Positions 1 through 11,169 of a stretch of DNA of 64,000 bases are shown here, piece by piece. Where the stretch lies: contig VUYV01000069.1 in assembly GCA_008711295.1 (NCBI GenBank), positions 1,910,372-1,974,371 on the forward strand, given 5' to 3'. Source of the stretch: Anarhynchus alexandrinus. Its lineage: Eukaryota; Chordata; Aves; Charadriiformes; Charadriidae. Numbering within the stretch: position 1 is the stretch's first letter; every line of letters starts with the position of its first letter. Below the pieces are notes generated by a model. It ran no database searches. It saw nothing but the letters and a program-made list of their open reading frames with translations, and was not told the DNA's origin. Made by a program: the position numbers and the translations under genes.

Positions 1-1047
1 AAAATTAACTACAAAGGAAATTTTGACAAGAACTTCAGGTGTTGCTGCCTTTGGGACAGAATAAAAGAAGTTCCTGGCGATATTAACATTGGAATTGGCA
101 GTGTAATTCAGTAATATGGAAGTTATTAAGCAACCTTTGGAAGGCTTGTTTTTTTTTCACTGGAAGCTGCATGAAAATCCACAAACTAAGCTTAGCAAAG
201 GGCAAGAAGAGAATATAATCTAATTTAAGTGTACAGATCTCAATGAAAGCTGAAAGAAATCAGCATGGACTACGTGACAGTTAACAGTGAATATTAACAT
301 CACCTTGATTTTCAAAAGGAACATGACATAAACAACTTTGGGATAGATTAATATACTCACAATGTATTTTATACCCTTGTGTTTTGAAACCTTCTATAAT
401 ACTACATACTTTAGCAAATGGGAAAATACAACCAAAATATAAGACAATCTGATTCAAGGGAAAGACTAGACTGTGTATATGTCATTTCTATAAAATAGTA
501 TCCCATGGACCATGAAAATGCTTCAGGAGGTCTAATTTAGATGACACAACTGGTTTCACATCAGGAGACAAGATATCAAGTAAAACCAAAAAGTTAACTC
601 TATTGCTAACATAATTCATATATAAAATTTGTAACAGTAGAGTAATAGACATTGTTGAAACTATATAAACAGGACATATTGAACAATCATTTATCAGCAT
701 TTTTTCACTAAAATAAACAGTAACAACAGCCTCAGACAATATGTTTTAACAGACAGACTTAGTACTCAGGAAATGTCACTAATTCCAAAGGTTAGCCAGA
801 AAGAAGTAAAGATTAAAAGAGGGAAGAAATGTAATGCACACGGAATTTTAGAGATTATAAATCATAGTTAATGGGGTTCTTCTTGTTCTTCGCTTATCAG
901 ATGTCAATCAACTACCAGGTCAGACTGCCTAAATATGTACAGAATGATAAGAATAAGGCTATAAGTTTTCTTCTTCAAATAAGGTAGTTATTGCAAGAAA
1001 GGGAGAATTTGCATCTTATGATGTTATATTCAATAACACTTGCAAAC
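1..1047. other. AT-rich sequence, no gene seen
   Basis: I see no convincing exon, repeat family or RNA gene here. The one longer frame on the minus strand (488-739) has no recognisable domain and lies in AT-rich sequence, so it is probably chance. Older decayed repeats could be present that cannot be recognised by eye. Confidence 0.5.
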
Positions 1048-1195
1048 TCAGAAAAGACCACAAAAACTGTATTTTCTTAAGAAGCAGGTCCCATGGGCTT
1101 GTGCTTTATCAGTTTCTTTAAATGTTCCACAGCCTGAGCCTTCCTCTATCATGGGTAAGGTTTTCTTTCTCCACACTTTCTGTCTAGTCTCAGGG
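1048..1195 (-). mobile_element. Old CR1 ORF2 fragment, start of RT domain, downstream half of an interrupted copy
   Basis: Read on the minus strand this gives a decayed stretch ending near a CACAAGCCCATGGGACCTG motif. That corresponds to the CR1 reverse-transcriptase region normally reading like HKSMGPDG. The frame contains VPETRQK and TLPMIEEGSG, which align in order with the segment of CR1 ORF2 just before that motif. It continues the older CR1 fragment at about 1535-1830, and the two are separated by a younger CR1 tail in the opposite orientation. This is an inactive fossil. The similarity was judged by eye from family knowledge and the outer edge is approximate. Confidence 0.55.
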
Positions 1196-1200
1196 ACCTT

Positions 1201-1525
1201 ACAAATACTTAAAGGGAGGGTGCCAGGGGGATGGGAATAGTCTTTTTTCAGTGGTGCCCAGTGATAGGACAAGAGGGAATGAGCACAAACTTGAACACAG
1301 GAAGTCCCATCTTAACATGAGGAGGAACTTTTTTACTTTGAGTGTGGCAGAGCACTGGAACAGGCTGCCCAGAGAGGTTGTGGAGTCTCCCACTCTGGAG
1401 ACATTCAAAACCCGCCTGGACGCAGTCCTGTGCAACCTGCTGTAGGTGACCCTGCTCTGGTGCGGGGGTTGGACTAGATGATCTCCAGACGTCCCTTCCA
1501 ACCCTGACCATTCTGTGATTCTGTG
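1201..1525 (+). mobile_element. 5'-truncated CR1 LINE, 3' tail
   Basis: Chicken-repeat-1 non-LTR retrotransposon. The plus strand carries the last part of ORF2 (frame 1251-1445, with [28 protein letters not shown] and the stop after CNLL), then the short 3' UTR with GGGTTGGACTAGATGATCTC, and two octamer units ATTCTGTG at the end. The 5' part of the element is missing, as is usual for CR1. A GACCT pentamer sits at both edges (1195-1199 and 1525-1529), which may be a short target duplication or coincidence. Its tail matches the copy at 46574-47050 more closely than the other copies in this window. Confidence 0.95.
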
Positions 1526-1534
1526 ACCTGGGAT

Positions 1535-1830
1535 TTCTGAAAACAAATCACATTAGTAAAGACTGAGTAGAAGAAAGCACTGAGTACCTCAGCCTTTTCC
1601 ATGTCCTTTGTTACCAGATCCTATTCAGCACTGTTGTCCCATTTCTCTATGACTTAATTTTCTGCTTATACACCTGGACAAGTCCTTCTTATTTCTCTTC
1701 ATGTCTGTCACCATACTCAATTCTAGATGAGTTTTCATTTTGCTAACTCCACCCCTTCTCTCTTGGACAGTATCTCTATACACCTGGGTTACCTGACCCT
1801 TCTTCCACTTCTCATTTGGTGCTACTTGAT
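1535..1830 (-). mobile_element. Old CR1 ORF2 fragment, linker between endonuclease and RT
   Basis: The minus strand translates, with some frame loss, to GQVTQVYRDTVQERRGGVSK, then LELSMVTDMKRNKKDLSR, then DMEKAEVLSAFFYSVFTN. These match in order the CR1 ORF2 region between endonuclease and reverse transcriptase (the conserved EKAEVLNAFFASVFT-like signature). Several stops and shifts show it is long dead. A young CR1 inserted in the opposite orientation splits it from its downstream continuation at 1048-1195. Confidence 0.8.
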
Positions 1831-1860
1831 AGTAGGAGATGTCAAAGAAAAAGTTGGGTC

Positions 1861-4089
1861 TAGGATTTCTAACTCCAAGGCAAAGATTAAAATATTCCCT
1901 CTAGTAAGGCTTCACAGCCCTGAGTAAGGAATCAGATGGGATGCTTATTCCATGAAATAAAATATGGTGTAAAGGCCCTTGAGCTAGTTCTAGTTAGGCT
2001 GGTGTGAATATATGGTGGAGTGCAATGCCATGCAGAGATAACAGCTTGAGTCCCAAAAGCATCCTAAACAATTAAAGCCACAGCAAATGAAAGCTTGAAA
2101 ACCCTGCTTCTAAATACAATTAAGTAGCTCAGGTGCCACATTGCCTTCATCTGCATATATTGTTTCATCTTTGGGAGCTAGCTCCATTGGCGCTAGCTTT
2201 GCACATATGCGGTGTTTTGGTATAAATATTATATGAGGCAATTACTTATTTTTTTTTCCTTACACAAAACAAAAGCAGAATTCTCTCTGCTTAGAGAATT
2301 CATTTGGGAAAAACTCAAGCTCAAAACTTCTGACTTAAGTGATTTGGAACGAGAATTTGATCCCACATCCTTTTAGCATGCCCTAAACGCTAGATTCAAA
2401 GAGACAACAGGGTTGGCTTTTTTCAGCTCTTGCTATGTCAGAAGAAAAAGAAGCAGCTCCAGCCTGGTTTTGAGGGTCTTCTAGTATCACATCAAATCAC
2501 TTTAACCAGCTTAAAATCTGGCCGCTGAAAAAGTGGTCCCATAATAAAAATCCATATTAAATTCTCTTTCCTGATGCTTCTGTTCTCCTACCACTTATCA
2601 TACCACTGTGTGAGTGTCTGACCAAGGAAAAAGTAGAATACTGCTTTTAGGGACAACCAGTTCCTTCATTAAGCCCAATGTCTAGGCATAGTTACAGTCA
2701 CTGTAATCTGGCACAAATCCATCCTTCTGCCAAGTATAGACATACCCAGAATGGTTTTATGTAGCTGTTGCAGCCAAGACAAGGAGGAACTAACACTGAA
2801 CATCTCCCAGGGTGACACCACAGTGTGTATATTTTTTTTATCTTCCATGGGATATTTAGACTTTCAGCTGACTATCAGGAAGAGGACTACAGACTAGAAC
2901 ACACCCTGCCTCACAGTGAATGGAAAAGAAAACCACAGTCTCACCCATGCAAAGGGAACAGGAATTCAGAAAACCAACATGGGCAGCTGCTCCTTAACTA
3001 ACAGCAAGTTAGATTTACATAGAAAGCTCACAAGCCTAAGCACTTCTTATTGGCTTAAGACCAATGTTCAAGGACTCGGCAAAACATCCTTTGCACATCA
3101 TAATTTGATGGTTGCCCACATTCCTCTGTTGTATTGCCTCCATGTAATTTCTGCTGCTGCCCATTCACCTACATATCATTAACCAGCTAGACATGTAGCT
3201 TACTTGAAATGTGAATCCGTGGGCTTGGATGGTTTTTTCTCCCTTCCTCTTTTAAGTCAGCAGGGTCTGATCTGGTAACTCCACAAAATATGTTATGAGG
3301 GGAGGGAAACTCATTCATGTAAAAGTAAAGACCATTGAGGGATTCAGCTAAAAGAGAAAGGCTTTCAACCTGCTCCAAGAGGTATTTAATACTCACGTGT
3401 GAAGCAGAACTTCAACAGACAAGATCCATATGCATATGCTTCACCTACACAATACTCGCTAGATAGATGGAAAACCTGAAGTCTAAATGTTGCTACAAAA
3501 CAAACAGAGCAGGGAGTTGCACTGGGTCTTCTGCATTTCATGGTACTCTAACCACAAGGAAGAAAATATGCTCTACAAATACATGCAGTTGCTAGTTCTG
3601 TGTGTGAAAGATAAAATACAGCTTTTAAAAACAGTTTTGTAAGCACTTCTAATGCAGACACTCTCAACTGGAATTTTTTACTGCTTTGCTCCCTGTGAAC
3701 GTTTGTTGGAGCACGCATTTACCTCCCTAAATGATTGCAAATAAAAGTGGTAGTGAACACCACCTCCAGCAAGGCAAATTACCAGCTTGCATGTGGAAGA
3801 ATCACTCTGCTCTTGCATTTTCCAGCCCTCTTCCCCTTCTGCTTTTAAAGACATCACTGTTCTCACTCTCCTAGCAATAAGAAATTATTGTAGACTGTAC
3901 ACCATAGTGAGGAGGACTGATTGAGTAGAAACTGCTGGAGAGCAGAACTTACCAACAGGCAGCTGTGACTGTGCCATTTACCTGTCCGCTTTTGAAGTCT
4001 GTTAATCATTCCGTGTAATGGGAAAAAATGTTAGCAAAGTACTGATAGTGTATATACACATTTTCCTTCTCTTTCTCAGTCTCAATCAG
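1861..4089. other. Intergenic or intronic sequence, no gene seen
   Basis: No recognisable exon or dated repeat. There is a small perfect hairpin at 2278-2301 (listed separately) and a GAGCTAGCTC palindrome near 2175-2185. Short open frames on both strands (for example 2916-3182 and 3187-3396) lack domain signatures. Confidence 0.45.
2278..2301. repeat. Perfect 9-bp inverted repeat with 6-nt loop
   Basis: Arms GAATTCTCT (2278-2286) and AGAGAATTC (2293-2301) are exact reverse complements around the loop CTGCTT. A competing 7-bp pairing, AAGCAGA with TCTGCTT, overlaps it. No function is evident. Confidence 0.7.
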
Positions 4090-4128
4090 ACACATACACG
4101 TGTGCACGCACATGTGCACGCACATACA
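4090..4128. repeat. Unbroken purine-pyrimidine alternation (potential Z-DNA) with 12-bp tandem duplication
   Basis: All 39 bases alternate purine and pyrimidine without a break. Within it TGTGCACGCACA occurs twice in tandem (4101-4112 and 4113-4124). The mixed CA/TG/CG composition is the kind that favours the left-handed helix under supercoiling. No gene is attached to it. Confidence 0.85.
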
Positions 4129-5579
4129 GCATTTCTTTCTGTGTTCAACTTTGATTTTTACAGCTCCCAGATGAAATTCTCCACAGTATTTTTTCATTTA
4201 AAGGCTTTTCAGGAGGAATTTCATTTGTATGGGCTGAAAACTGGCAGAAACTGTTGTCAGTTGACATCCACAGAATTTCCTGATCTTATATTATTCATTT
4301 TTAAGTGAATCAGTTAAAGGGCTTTGAAATGGAAAATCCCAGTCTTTACAGTTCTTCACTACTTTTTATCTAGTCAGTGGTCTCATCGGCATTTTCTACT
4401 TAGAAATAAATGCTTTCATTAAGAGGGAATAGATTCTTTTAGCTGACTAGAATCTTTCAGACAGTAATTTTAATGTACACCTTTATTCTAAGAAGTGAGT
4501 TTCTTAAATAACATCTATTTGCTCTCTGAAAGCATGCTAACAGTCTTATAAAACACACTCCATTAGCATGGAAATGGATTTTTTGTGTGTAATTTACTTT
4601 TCTACTGCTGTATTACATTATAGCTGCAGTTATCAAAAAGAGACTGGAAAACTCTTGTTGTACTTTAAAGTGTGTAAGATTCCAGCTGTTTTTTTATTGT
4701 ACTCCTAATGTGTGCTCTGACTAACAACATACTTTGTAATAAATATAAGTGTATATGTATATCAATACATAAATATATTTAAATTTTTCACGTTTTAGAA
4801 ACATTTTCAGAAATAGAAAGTCAAAATTTTGCAAGAAGCATGTAAATATACAAGCACATCTGACAGATTCATTAGCATCACATGTAAACATTAAGAATTA
4901 ATGTTCCAGCAATGATGACAGAGTAAAACAAGAGTAGGTAGGAATAAGAACATTATTGTGTTCACCTGGAGCTATTTATTGCTAATACGAGTCTTTAAAA
5001 ATATACATCATAGGAAACAATTGGCAGTAGGTATACAGCTACATGACTGAAGGAGGTTCTTTCTTCAGTAAGGTTGATGAAAATAATTCCTAATGCAAAT
5101 GAAACTTCATATTGCACAATACTATGATAAAATTCTAAGAGCTAAAGTTGACTTAGAGGCAGTTTGGGACACTCTAGAGCTTTCAGAACACAGCAGCATT
5201 CCAATTCGATCCTTTTTGTGGCTGTTTTTCTGTGTCACAGACATCAGATAAGTCGACCGTGACTTGATGACATCAAAGGAATTCCTACCTATAAAATTAT
5301 TCCACTTCAAGGCTTATACAATCAGCCTTGCTGGGATTTTATTGAGGCCCAGGAGTCATGGAGATAAACTGGACATAATCAGAAAGCCAAACAGATCATG
5401 AATTAATATGCAGAGCATTCACTACACGTCTAAACAAAACAAAACATGTTGTTTCTACTACTGAAAAAAAAAATAAAAAGGATGATTTTTTTCCCCACAG
5501 TGCTGGTTGAATCAGCTTAATACTCTTTGGGCATGAATTAGGCTTATTGCACCAGGCCCTCAGTAGGCAAAATGTGTGA
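4129..5579. other. AT-rich sequence, no gene seen
   Basis: No supported exon or repeat was recognised. The content is AT-rich with scattered poly-A and poly-T runs, and the open frames present are short with no domain signature. Confidence 0.45.
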
Positions 5580-6170
5580 CTATACCAGGGTTCATGAGCA
5601 AAAAACACCTGGGTTTCTGCTCTCCTGTGAGGACAGCACATCCAGGTGCTGCAAGTTGCAAATGATGTTCAATCACTTTCTTCCCAGTCTATACCGCCAC
5701 GTGGTGCATGCTCTGCTCCAGGTGCTGAGTTCTACATTTCTCCCCACTGACTTTCCTGGTGCTACTGTCGGCTGTCCTCAGATTTATAGAGGCACCTCTA
5801 AACTAGAGCTATTCTCTATGTCAATGACTGTGTCTAATTTAGAACCACCTACAAATTTGCTGATGTTGCTTGATGTTGTTTGATGTCATCAAACTGGCCA
5901 TCAATGAATACTGAACAGCATGGGGCCCAGCCTTGACCTCAAGGTGCAGTGCTCATTCACAGCTATGGGGTGGCTGATTGGAACATTCAAGCCCTTTTGA
6001 GCCTGTGTACAACATTCAAGCCACTTAATAGTTTATTCTTCTAGTCCAGTACATTGCTTCCAGCTTACCCATTCTAGCCCAGTTTCCGTGACATCCTTAT
6101 ATTGCTTTTTCAGATTTAAGCATCTAAATTTCACACCTACGTATGTAAACATTATTTTGGATTTTACTAC
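5580..6170 (-). mobile_element. Ancient decayed CR1 reverse transcriptase
   Basis: On the minus strand fragments line up in CR1 order. The segment around 5880-5950 decodes to a decayed form of the GVPQGSVLGPVLFNIF motif (GSRLGPMLFSI in one frame). At 5835-5861 SKFVGGSKL replaces the RT motif C region (SKFADDTKL in active copies). RKVSGEKCRTQHLEQ follows where CR1 has its KFNKGKC segment, then YRLG. The catalytic aspartates have been lost, and many stops and shifts mark it as an old fossil. The edges are soft. Confidence 0.7.
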
Positions 6171-7192
6171 CAGAGTCAACTTGCTGTTTAGGACTTTCAA
6201 ATTCCTATGCCACTTCTCTCTGACTCATAGTAATCTCTGATCCTTAAATTTGTGACAGAAAACTGAGGTTATGGGATTTCCATGTGAAATACTGTTGAAA
6301 TAACTGTTGAAAAAAAAATATTGTATCCCTATTCTAAGAGATTACCCTCACTGAAGAGCTACGGGTATAAACAGTTTACTGCTTTAACCTGCCTTGTACT
6401 GAGGGGGGCATACCTACCACACTTCATGCAGCAATTATGGTAAATGATGTTGCTTCTGAATTTTACAGTAGCTAAGGCATTAGATAGACATATGAAGATT
6501 AAAGTTTATGAGATAACATCTACTACCTGCGGATGTGTGAAATAAATAAATACCTAAGATAGAAGAGACTTCCAAGTATCTTGTCTAACTGTAAACAAGT
6601 GTTTCAGTGTTGGGGTTTCTTACAGTAAACAAGGCTTCAAGAATTTCCCCACTCTTCACCTTTAAGGAGGACAAGGTACTGCATAATGTCTGCTGAGAAC
6701 TTTGCATAAGATTTAATAAAAGCAGAGTCAGACTCCATCTGTATTAAATGTTCAGCAGCTGGTAGGAGGAAAGTGTTCCAGAATGGTCTCCTTTTGTTGA
6801 CATTCCTGATATTTCTATTTCTGATACATATAAAGTTGCTGTGTATACATCATGTCCGTGCCACAAGCACTCTTACGAGATGGAGCCAGAAGCACACTCT
6901 CAAGCTTCATATGCCAAGATGAGAAAAATCAACTCACTTGCCAACACCTTGTAAAGCTGCCAAGGTCAGGAAGACCTCAAGTTATACGCTGCTGTAAGTG
7001 ACAGTTGCATACGTTAAAGGTGTTTGTTATGGCAATACATATTTTTCATTTTCTGTTCATAGAGAATAGATTGCTCGTATAAACAGAAGGTGAAAAAATA
7101 TTAAGTTAACATTCCTACTGATCGATATTTTTCTTTGCCGCTTCTGCACCTTTAAAATTTAATTACCCTTGAGCTTGTTCACTTTCAGCCAT

Positions 7193-7204
7193 ATGCAAAT
7201 TAAT
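7193..7204. promoter_or_regulatory. Octamer plus TAAT composite site
   Basis: A perfect ATGCAAAT octamer (7193-7200) runs directly into TAAT, the arrangement bound by POU-homeodomain factors. There is no neighbouring promoter, so a regulatory role is only a possibility. Confidence 0.25.
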
Positions 7205-7522
7205 AAGGGACAGAGGCAAATGTAACAATTGTTTGTTGTTCTCTAACCAGTGCAGAGTTCTGTACAAGCCATGGCACACACCTTTTCAGTTCAATTCTCT
7301 ATGCAGCTGCAGACTCCTCAATGCAATGTGTTTTGAGACTTAGAAGCAGAATAAATATTAGTTTCAATGGAGCATCCCCTTTAGCAACTTCAGAAAGTGG
7401 GAACTGTGTTACAAAGCAGAATGTGAGTTTTCTTCTGACACAGATGAAGAGCAGAAACATCATCCCAGGAAAAATCAGAAGTCAGGGTTTGGGTGGGATG
7501 AAGTCATCTTTATCAACAGGTC

Positions 7523-7538
7523 AAAAAAAAAAAAAAAA
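7523..7538. repeat. Poly-A run (16 bases)
   Basis: Uninterrupted adenine run. The upstream sequence does not look like a processed transcript copy, so a simple microsatellite is the likelier reading. Confidence 0.8.
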
Positions 7539-9550
7539 CAAGAAAACTGAGAATGTCTCAAACTCCTCTGGATCCAATTGCCTCATTCCTATTTCCTCTC
7601 CTTCCAGCTCCAATGTGGCTCTCTTCCCCTGTGTCTCTACCACTGTTGATACTGCCTGGAAGGGCTCAGTAGCTTGGGTTCAGCTTTTCATGTGTGCTGT
7701 TTTGTCTTATCGCATAGCTCATTGCAAGCCTCTGCTTTAGGCAGCAGTGATTCACCCCTGGAGATACCTACTTCTGCTCCACCAGCACAGTCCCAGCCAG
7801 AATCCAGAGCAGACCTATGCCTATGCACATGGGTCTCATGAGTGGGTTCATGAGCGAGAAGCTCAGTAGGAGTTCTGGGAAGAGCCATCCCTCGTACACC
7901 ACTTTTCTCTGGAGGTCAGACACTGGAGTGAAGAGCACCTGCAAGAGGAATTAAAAACAATCTTTTGATTGCAGAATCAAAAGGCAGAATCTCTTCAGCT
8001 TTTTGGCATACTCTCCATACCATGTCCCAAAGGTGGAGCTGGGCAGCCTGTTTAGAAAAGGGCTGCAAGCAGCCCCATAAAGTTGAGGCACTTCACAACC
8101 CAACCCAAAGATACTGAGACTTTTCTTGAATATAACCTTACAGGCTAACTAGCACTGCCTCAGGCAGGCTGCAATGATTAAAACACATCTTTACTGTTTC
8201 AGTGTAGGGCACTGTAGTACTCTACAAATTCTAATATGGCTTCGAAGACTTTTTTTTGCCACATACTCCGTTGACTGAGTCCTGTGATATGCCTGACAAG
8301 GGCAAAAGGCCTCACCTTGCAGTTCATGCCAGACCTGGGTTTGTGTTTACAGCACATTCTTGCCCAGGGACTGAGAAGCCAGGCGACAGCAGCCTTCTGG
8401 CAAAGGCAGAAAGTGTTCACAGGAAGCAATGGAAGAAACCTCCAGCCTGCAAGTCAGTGACCTTCACAGTGGTGAAGTGGTGACAGTCAGAGCGGGTGGG
8501 GAGACTCACACTTTGGAAGTGCTACTGCAGAAAGACAAGTAGCAAAGAAAGAAAAACTAATTTGTAACATAAGGACTTCATAAGTAGATGAAGACAATAT
8601 CAGCAAAAAGAGTGCATTCATTTGTGAAAGGCTTGAGGGCCAGGTCTCTCGCTTCTTTAAATCAGCACGTCTAAATAGATTTCAATGAAACGACATTGAT
8701 TTACCTCTGTTGGGTACCTAGTTATTCCTACAGTAGAAGAAAGGCTTAATAAATATTATGGATTGTATTCTCACCCTGTATAAATTGTTACAGTTCCCTT
8801 GATATCAGTGGAACTACACTGGATTACAACAGACAAAGGTCAGGCTCAACTATACCAGAGAGCATTCACTGAGTGCTTACTGAGCTTTTGTGGTTCAGTT
8901 TCCCTGCATAGGCACTCTCACTGTATAAAGTGCTTTGAGGAGTCGGGGTCCCTACATGAAAAGGGGCTAAGGTAGTCTGCAAAAGACATTTCAGGATCTT
9001 TATGGAAGTTTGATGCAGAATAGATGTTGTCATTTACACATGCAAATGTAAATGAATCTCTTCCAAGTAGAACACCCTGATGACTGAAAAAGACATTATT
9101 TGCATTTAGTCCATTGTGCCTGATGTAGAATTAAAGAATAGAAAAAAGGTAACATCCAGTTTGTGAAAGTGAAATTTGGTCACAGCTGTCAAAGTTTGTA
9201 AGCTACATCAGCTGCTCAGTTTGAAAAAGCAGCAAATGGCTATTTGCAGATGTGCCTGCACTCAAGTATTCATCCCTTGTGACCTTATGTGAGCCTGAAC
9301 TGTACTGACACAATAACATTTCTCCATCTCACTTCACAGATACATCTGTAAGAGTTAGGATCATATTTGTAAACTTATGAAAACTGCGTGTTCTGCCTTG
9401 AGATATTACTTGAGAAAGTCACTCATATATCAATACCTGATGTTGCTGGTTTTAGCAAGATAAGACTTCTAATCCATCTGCTGAATGTTACTCTGCCAAA
9501 GATTAAACAGCTTTCATGCCCAGCCCCCCAAAATTAAAATGGAGAAAATA

Positions 9551-9580
9551 GAGAAGAAAAAAAAAAAGAAAAAAAAAAAG
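9551..9580. repeat. A-rich low-complexity tract
   Basis: Two long A runs joined by single G residues. Simple repeat only. Confidence 0.8.
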
Positions 9581-10557
9581 ATTAGTGTGTTGATGGATTA
9601 AGGAAGGTCTATTTTCAGAAATAGGTAAAAAGCCACAAGAAGTCCTGTTTTCTATGACAGTACCAACTTCTGAAGCTTTGAAGACCTCTTCTGTCTACAA
9701 AGAACAGAATGGAAAAACCCCAAGTGCGTGGCATCACTACCTATAAGGCCAGCAAAATTTCACTCAAAAGAAGAGCTTTATGCACTCTGCTCAGAGGTGC
9801 AGGCTGTTAGCCTTCTATCCTCATCCTCCTCTGTTCTGAAAACAAGAATGCTACCGTGAATTTGAAAGTTCAGTTTGCTCTAACTAACAACTGTGTAAAT
9901 CCAGAATGCTCTCTGAGAACAGTGAGGTTGGGTCAGCCTGAAACTAGTATCAGTAAGCACAGTTTTGCTTGTTCTTTCAAAAGGCACTGAAGAAAAAAGC
10001 ATATTTTAGAAGGGACAGTGGGATCTCAGGAAGAGAAGAAAGAGAGAAAAGTGTTGCTTGGGAGCCTGGGAAAAGTAAGAAGACATCCTCAGCAAGGAAC
10101 GCCAGAAATTTTAAGTATCCAAGGTAGGGAAGAATGCTCATTATCTTTGTCATATTTGTTAGTTTCTCCAGAGATTATGGAATGAAAAGTAATGTTATCA
10201 GATTTCTGTGTCTAATGAAGTAAGCAGCTGAAATGACCTTGTATGATGAATTTGCAGTAACAGATATTTATATACATAATACACTAATATGAGTTTTATG
10301 CACATAGATTTCTTGTTTGCTTACACTAGTTGGACAGAAGTGAAATAAAAACTGCTTGATTGGTGAAAATGACAATTATACACAACATATAAAATAAAAC
10401 AATAAAAAATATCTGGAGTTTCACATCTGTTCTAAAACATTGAAGACCGTTATCCTCCTTGGTCACAAGTACTTGTAACTATTGATATTTAGAGATATAA
10501 ACTTTGCCATTTAAATACAACTGGCTTCATTTATAACAAAAGTATATGTGCCCAGAA

Positions 10558-11158
10558 ATCATAGAATCAAAGAATCAGAGAACCAGAGAATCATAGAATG
10601 GTTTAGGTTGGAAGGGACTTTGAAGATCATCAAGTTCCAACACCCCTGCCATAGGCAGGGACACCTCCCACTAGACCAGGTTGCTCAAAGCCCCATCCAG
10701 CCTGGCCTTAAACACCTCCAGGGATGGGGCTTCCTCAGCTTCCCTGGGCAACCTGTCCCAGTATCTCACCACCCTCAGAGTGAAAAATTTCTTCCTAATA
10801 TGTAATCTAAATCTACCCGCTTCCAGTTTGAAGCCATTCCCCCTCATCCTATCACTGCATGCCCTTGTAAAATGTCCCTCCCTAGCTTCACTGTAGGTCC
10901 CCTTTAGGTGCTGGAGGGCCGCAATAAGGTCTCCCTGGAGCTTTCTCTTCTCCAGGCTGAACAACCCCAACTCTCTCAGCTTGTCTTCATAGGAGAGGTG
11001 CTCTATCCCTCTGATCATTTTCATGGCCCTCCTCTGGACTTGGTCCAACAGGTCCATGCCTTTCTATTGTCGAAGGCTCCAGAGCTGGACGCAGTCCTCC
11101 AGGTAGGGTCTCACCAGATAGTGTAGAGGGGCAGAATCACCTTCCTTGACCTGTTGGA
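10558..11158 (-). mobile_element. 5'-truncated CR1 LINE with intact ORF2 C terminus
   Basis: The element reads on the minus strand. Degenerate octamer tail units sit at its 3' end (10558-10600), then the 3' UTR, then an open frame (11057 down to 10671) of 128 codons. That frame covers the ORF2 C terminus: [39 protein letters not shown] and [17 protein letters not shown] before the stop. The rest of ORF2 and the 5' end are absent. It ends next to a short CA repeat. It belongs to the same tail group as the copies at 16285, 36961 and 40468. It cannot move by itself. Confidence 0.95.
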
Positions 11159-11169
11159 CACACACACAC
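11158..11169. repeat. Short CA microsatellite at CR1 5' junction
   Basis: A run of alternating A and C directly at the truncated 5' end of the neighbouring CR1 copy, followed by further CA-like sequence to about 11195. Confidence 0.6.

Larger units (their letters stand above)
6171..10557. other. Long stretch without recognisable gene
   Basis: I see no exon I can support. Simple A-rich runs occur at 7523-7538 and 9551-9580. A POU octamer-like site lies at 7193-7204. The segment near 8785-8860, with CAGTGGAACTACACTGGATT, resembles a widespread ancient sauropsid interspersed repeat, but I cannot name the family with confidence. The 139-codon plus-strand frame at 7321-7740 runs through a poly-A tract and has no domain. 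Confidence 0.4.

Noticed and set aside
7523..7538. Poly-A run as the tail of a processed pseudogene
   Set aside because: No coding similarity upstream, no flanking target duplication recognised and no poly(A) signal just before the run.
7321..7740. 139-codon plus-strand frame with a lysine run
   Set aside because: It reads through a 16-base poly-A tract, has no domain signature and no gene-like context.
10671..11057. 128-codon minus-strand frame
   Set aside because: It is the C terminus of CR1 ORF2 in a 5'-truncated copy and not a host gene.
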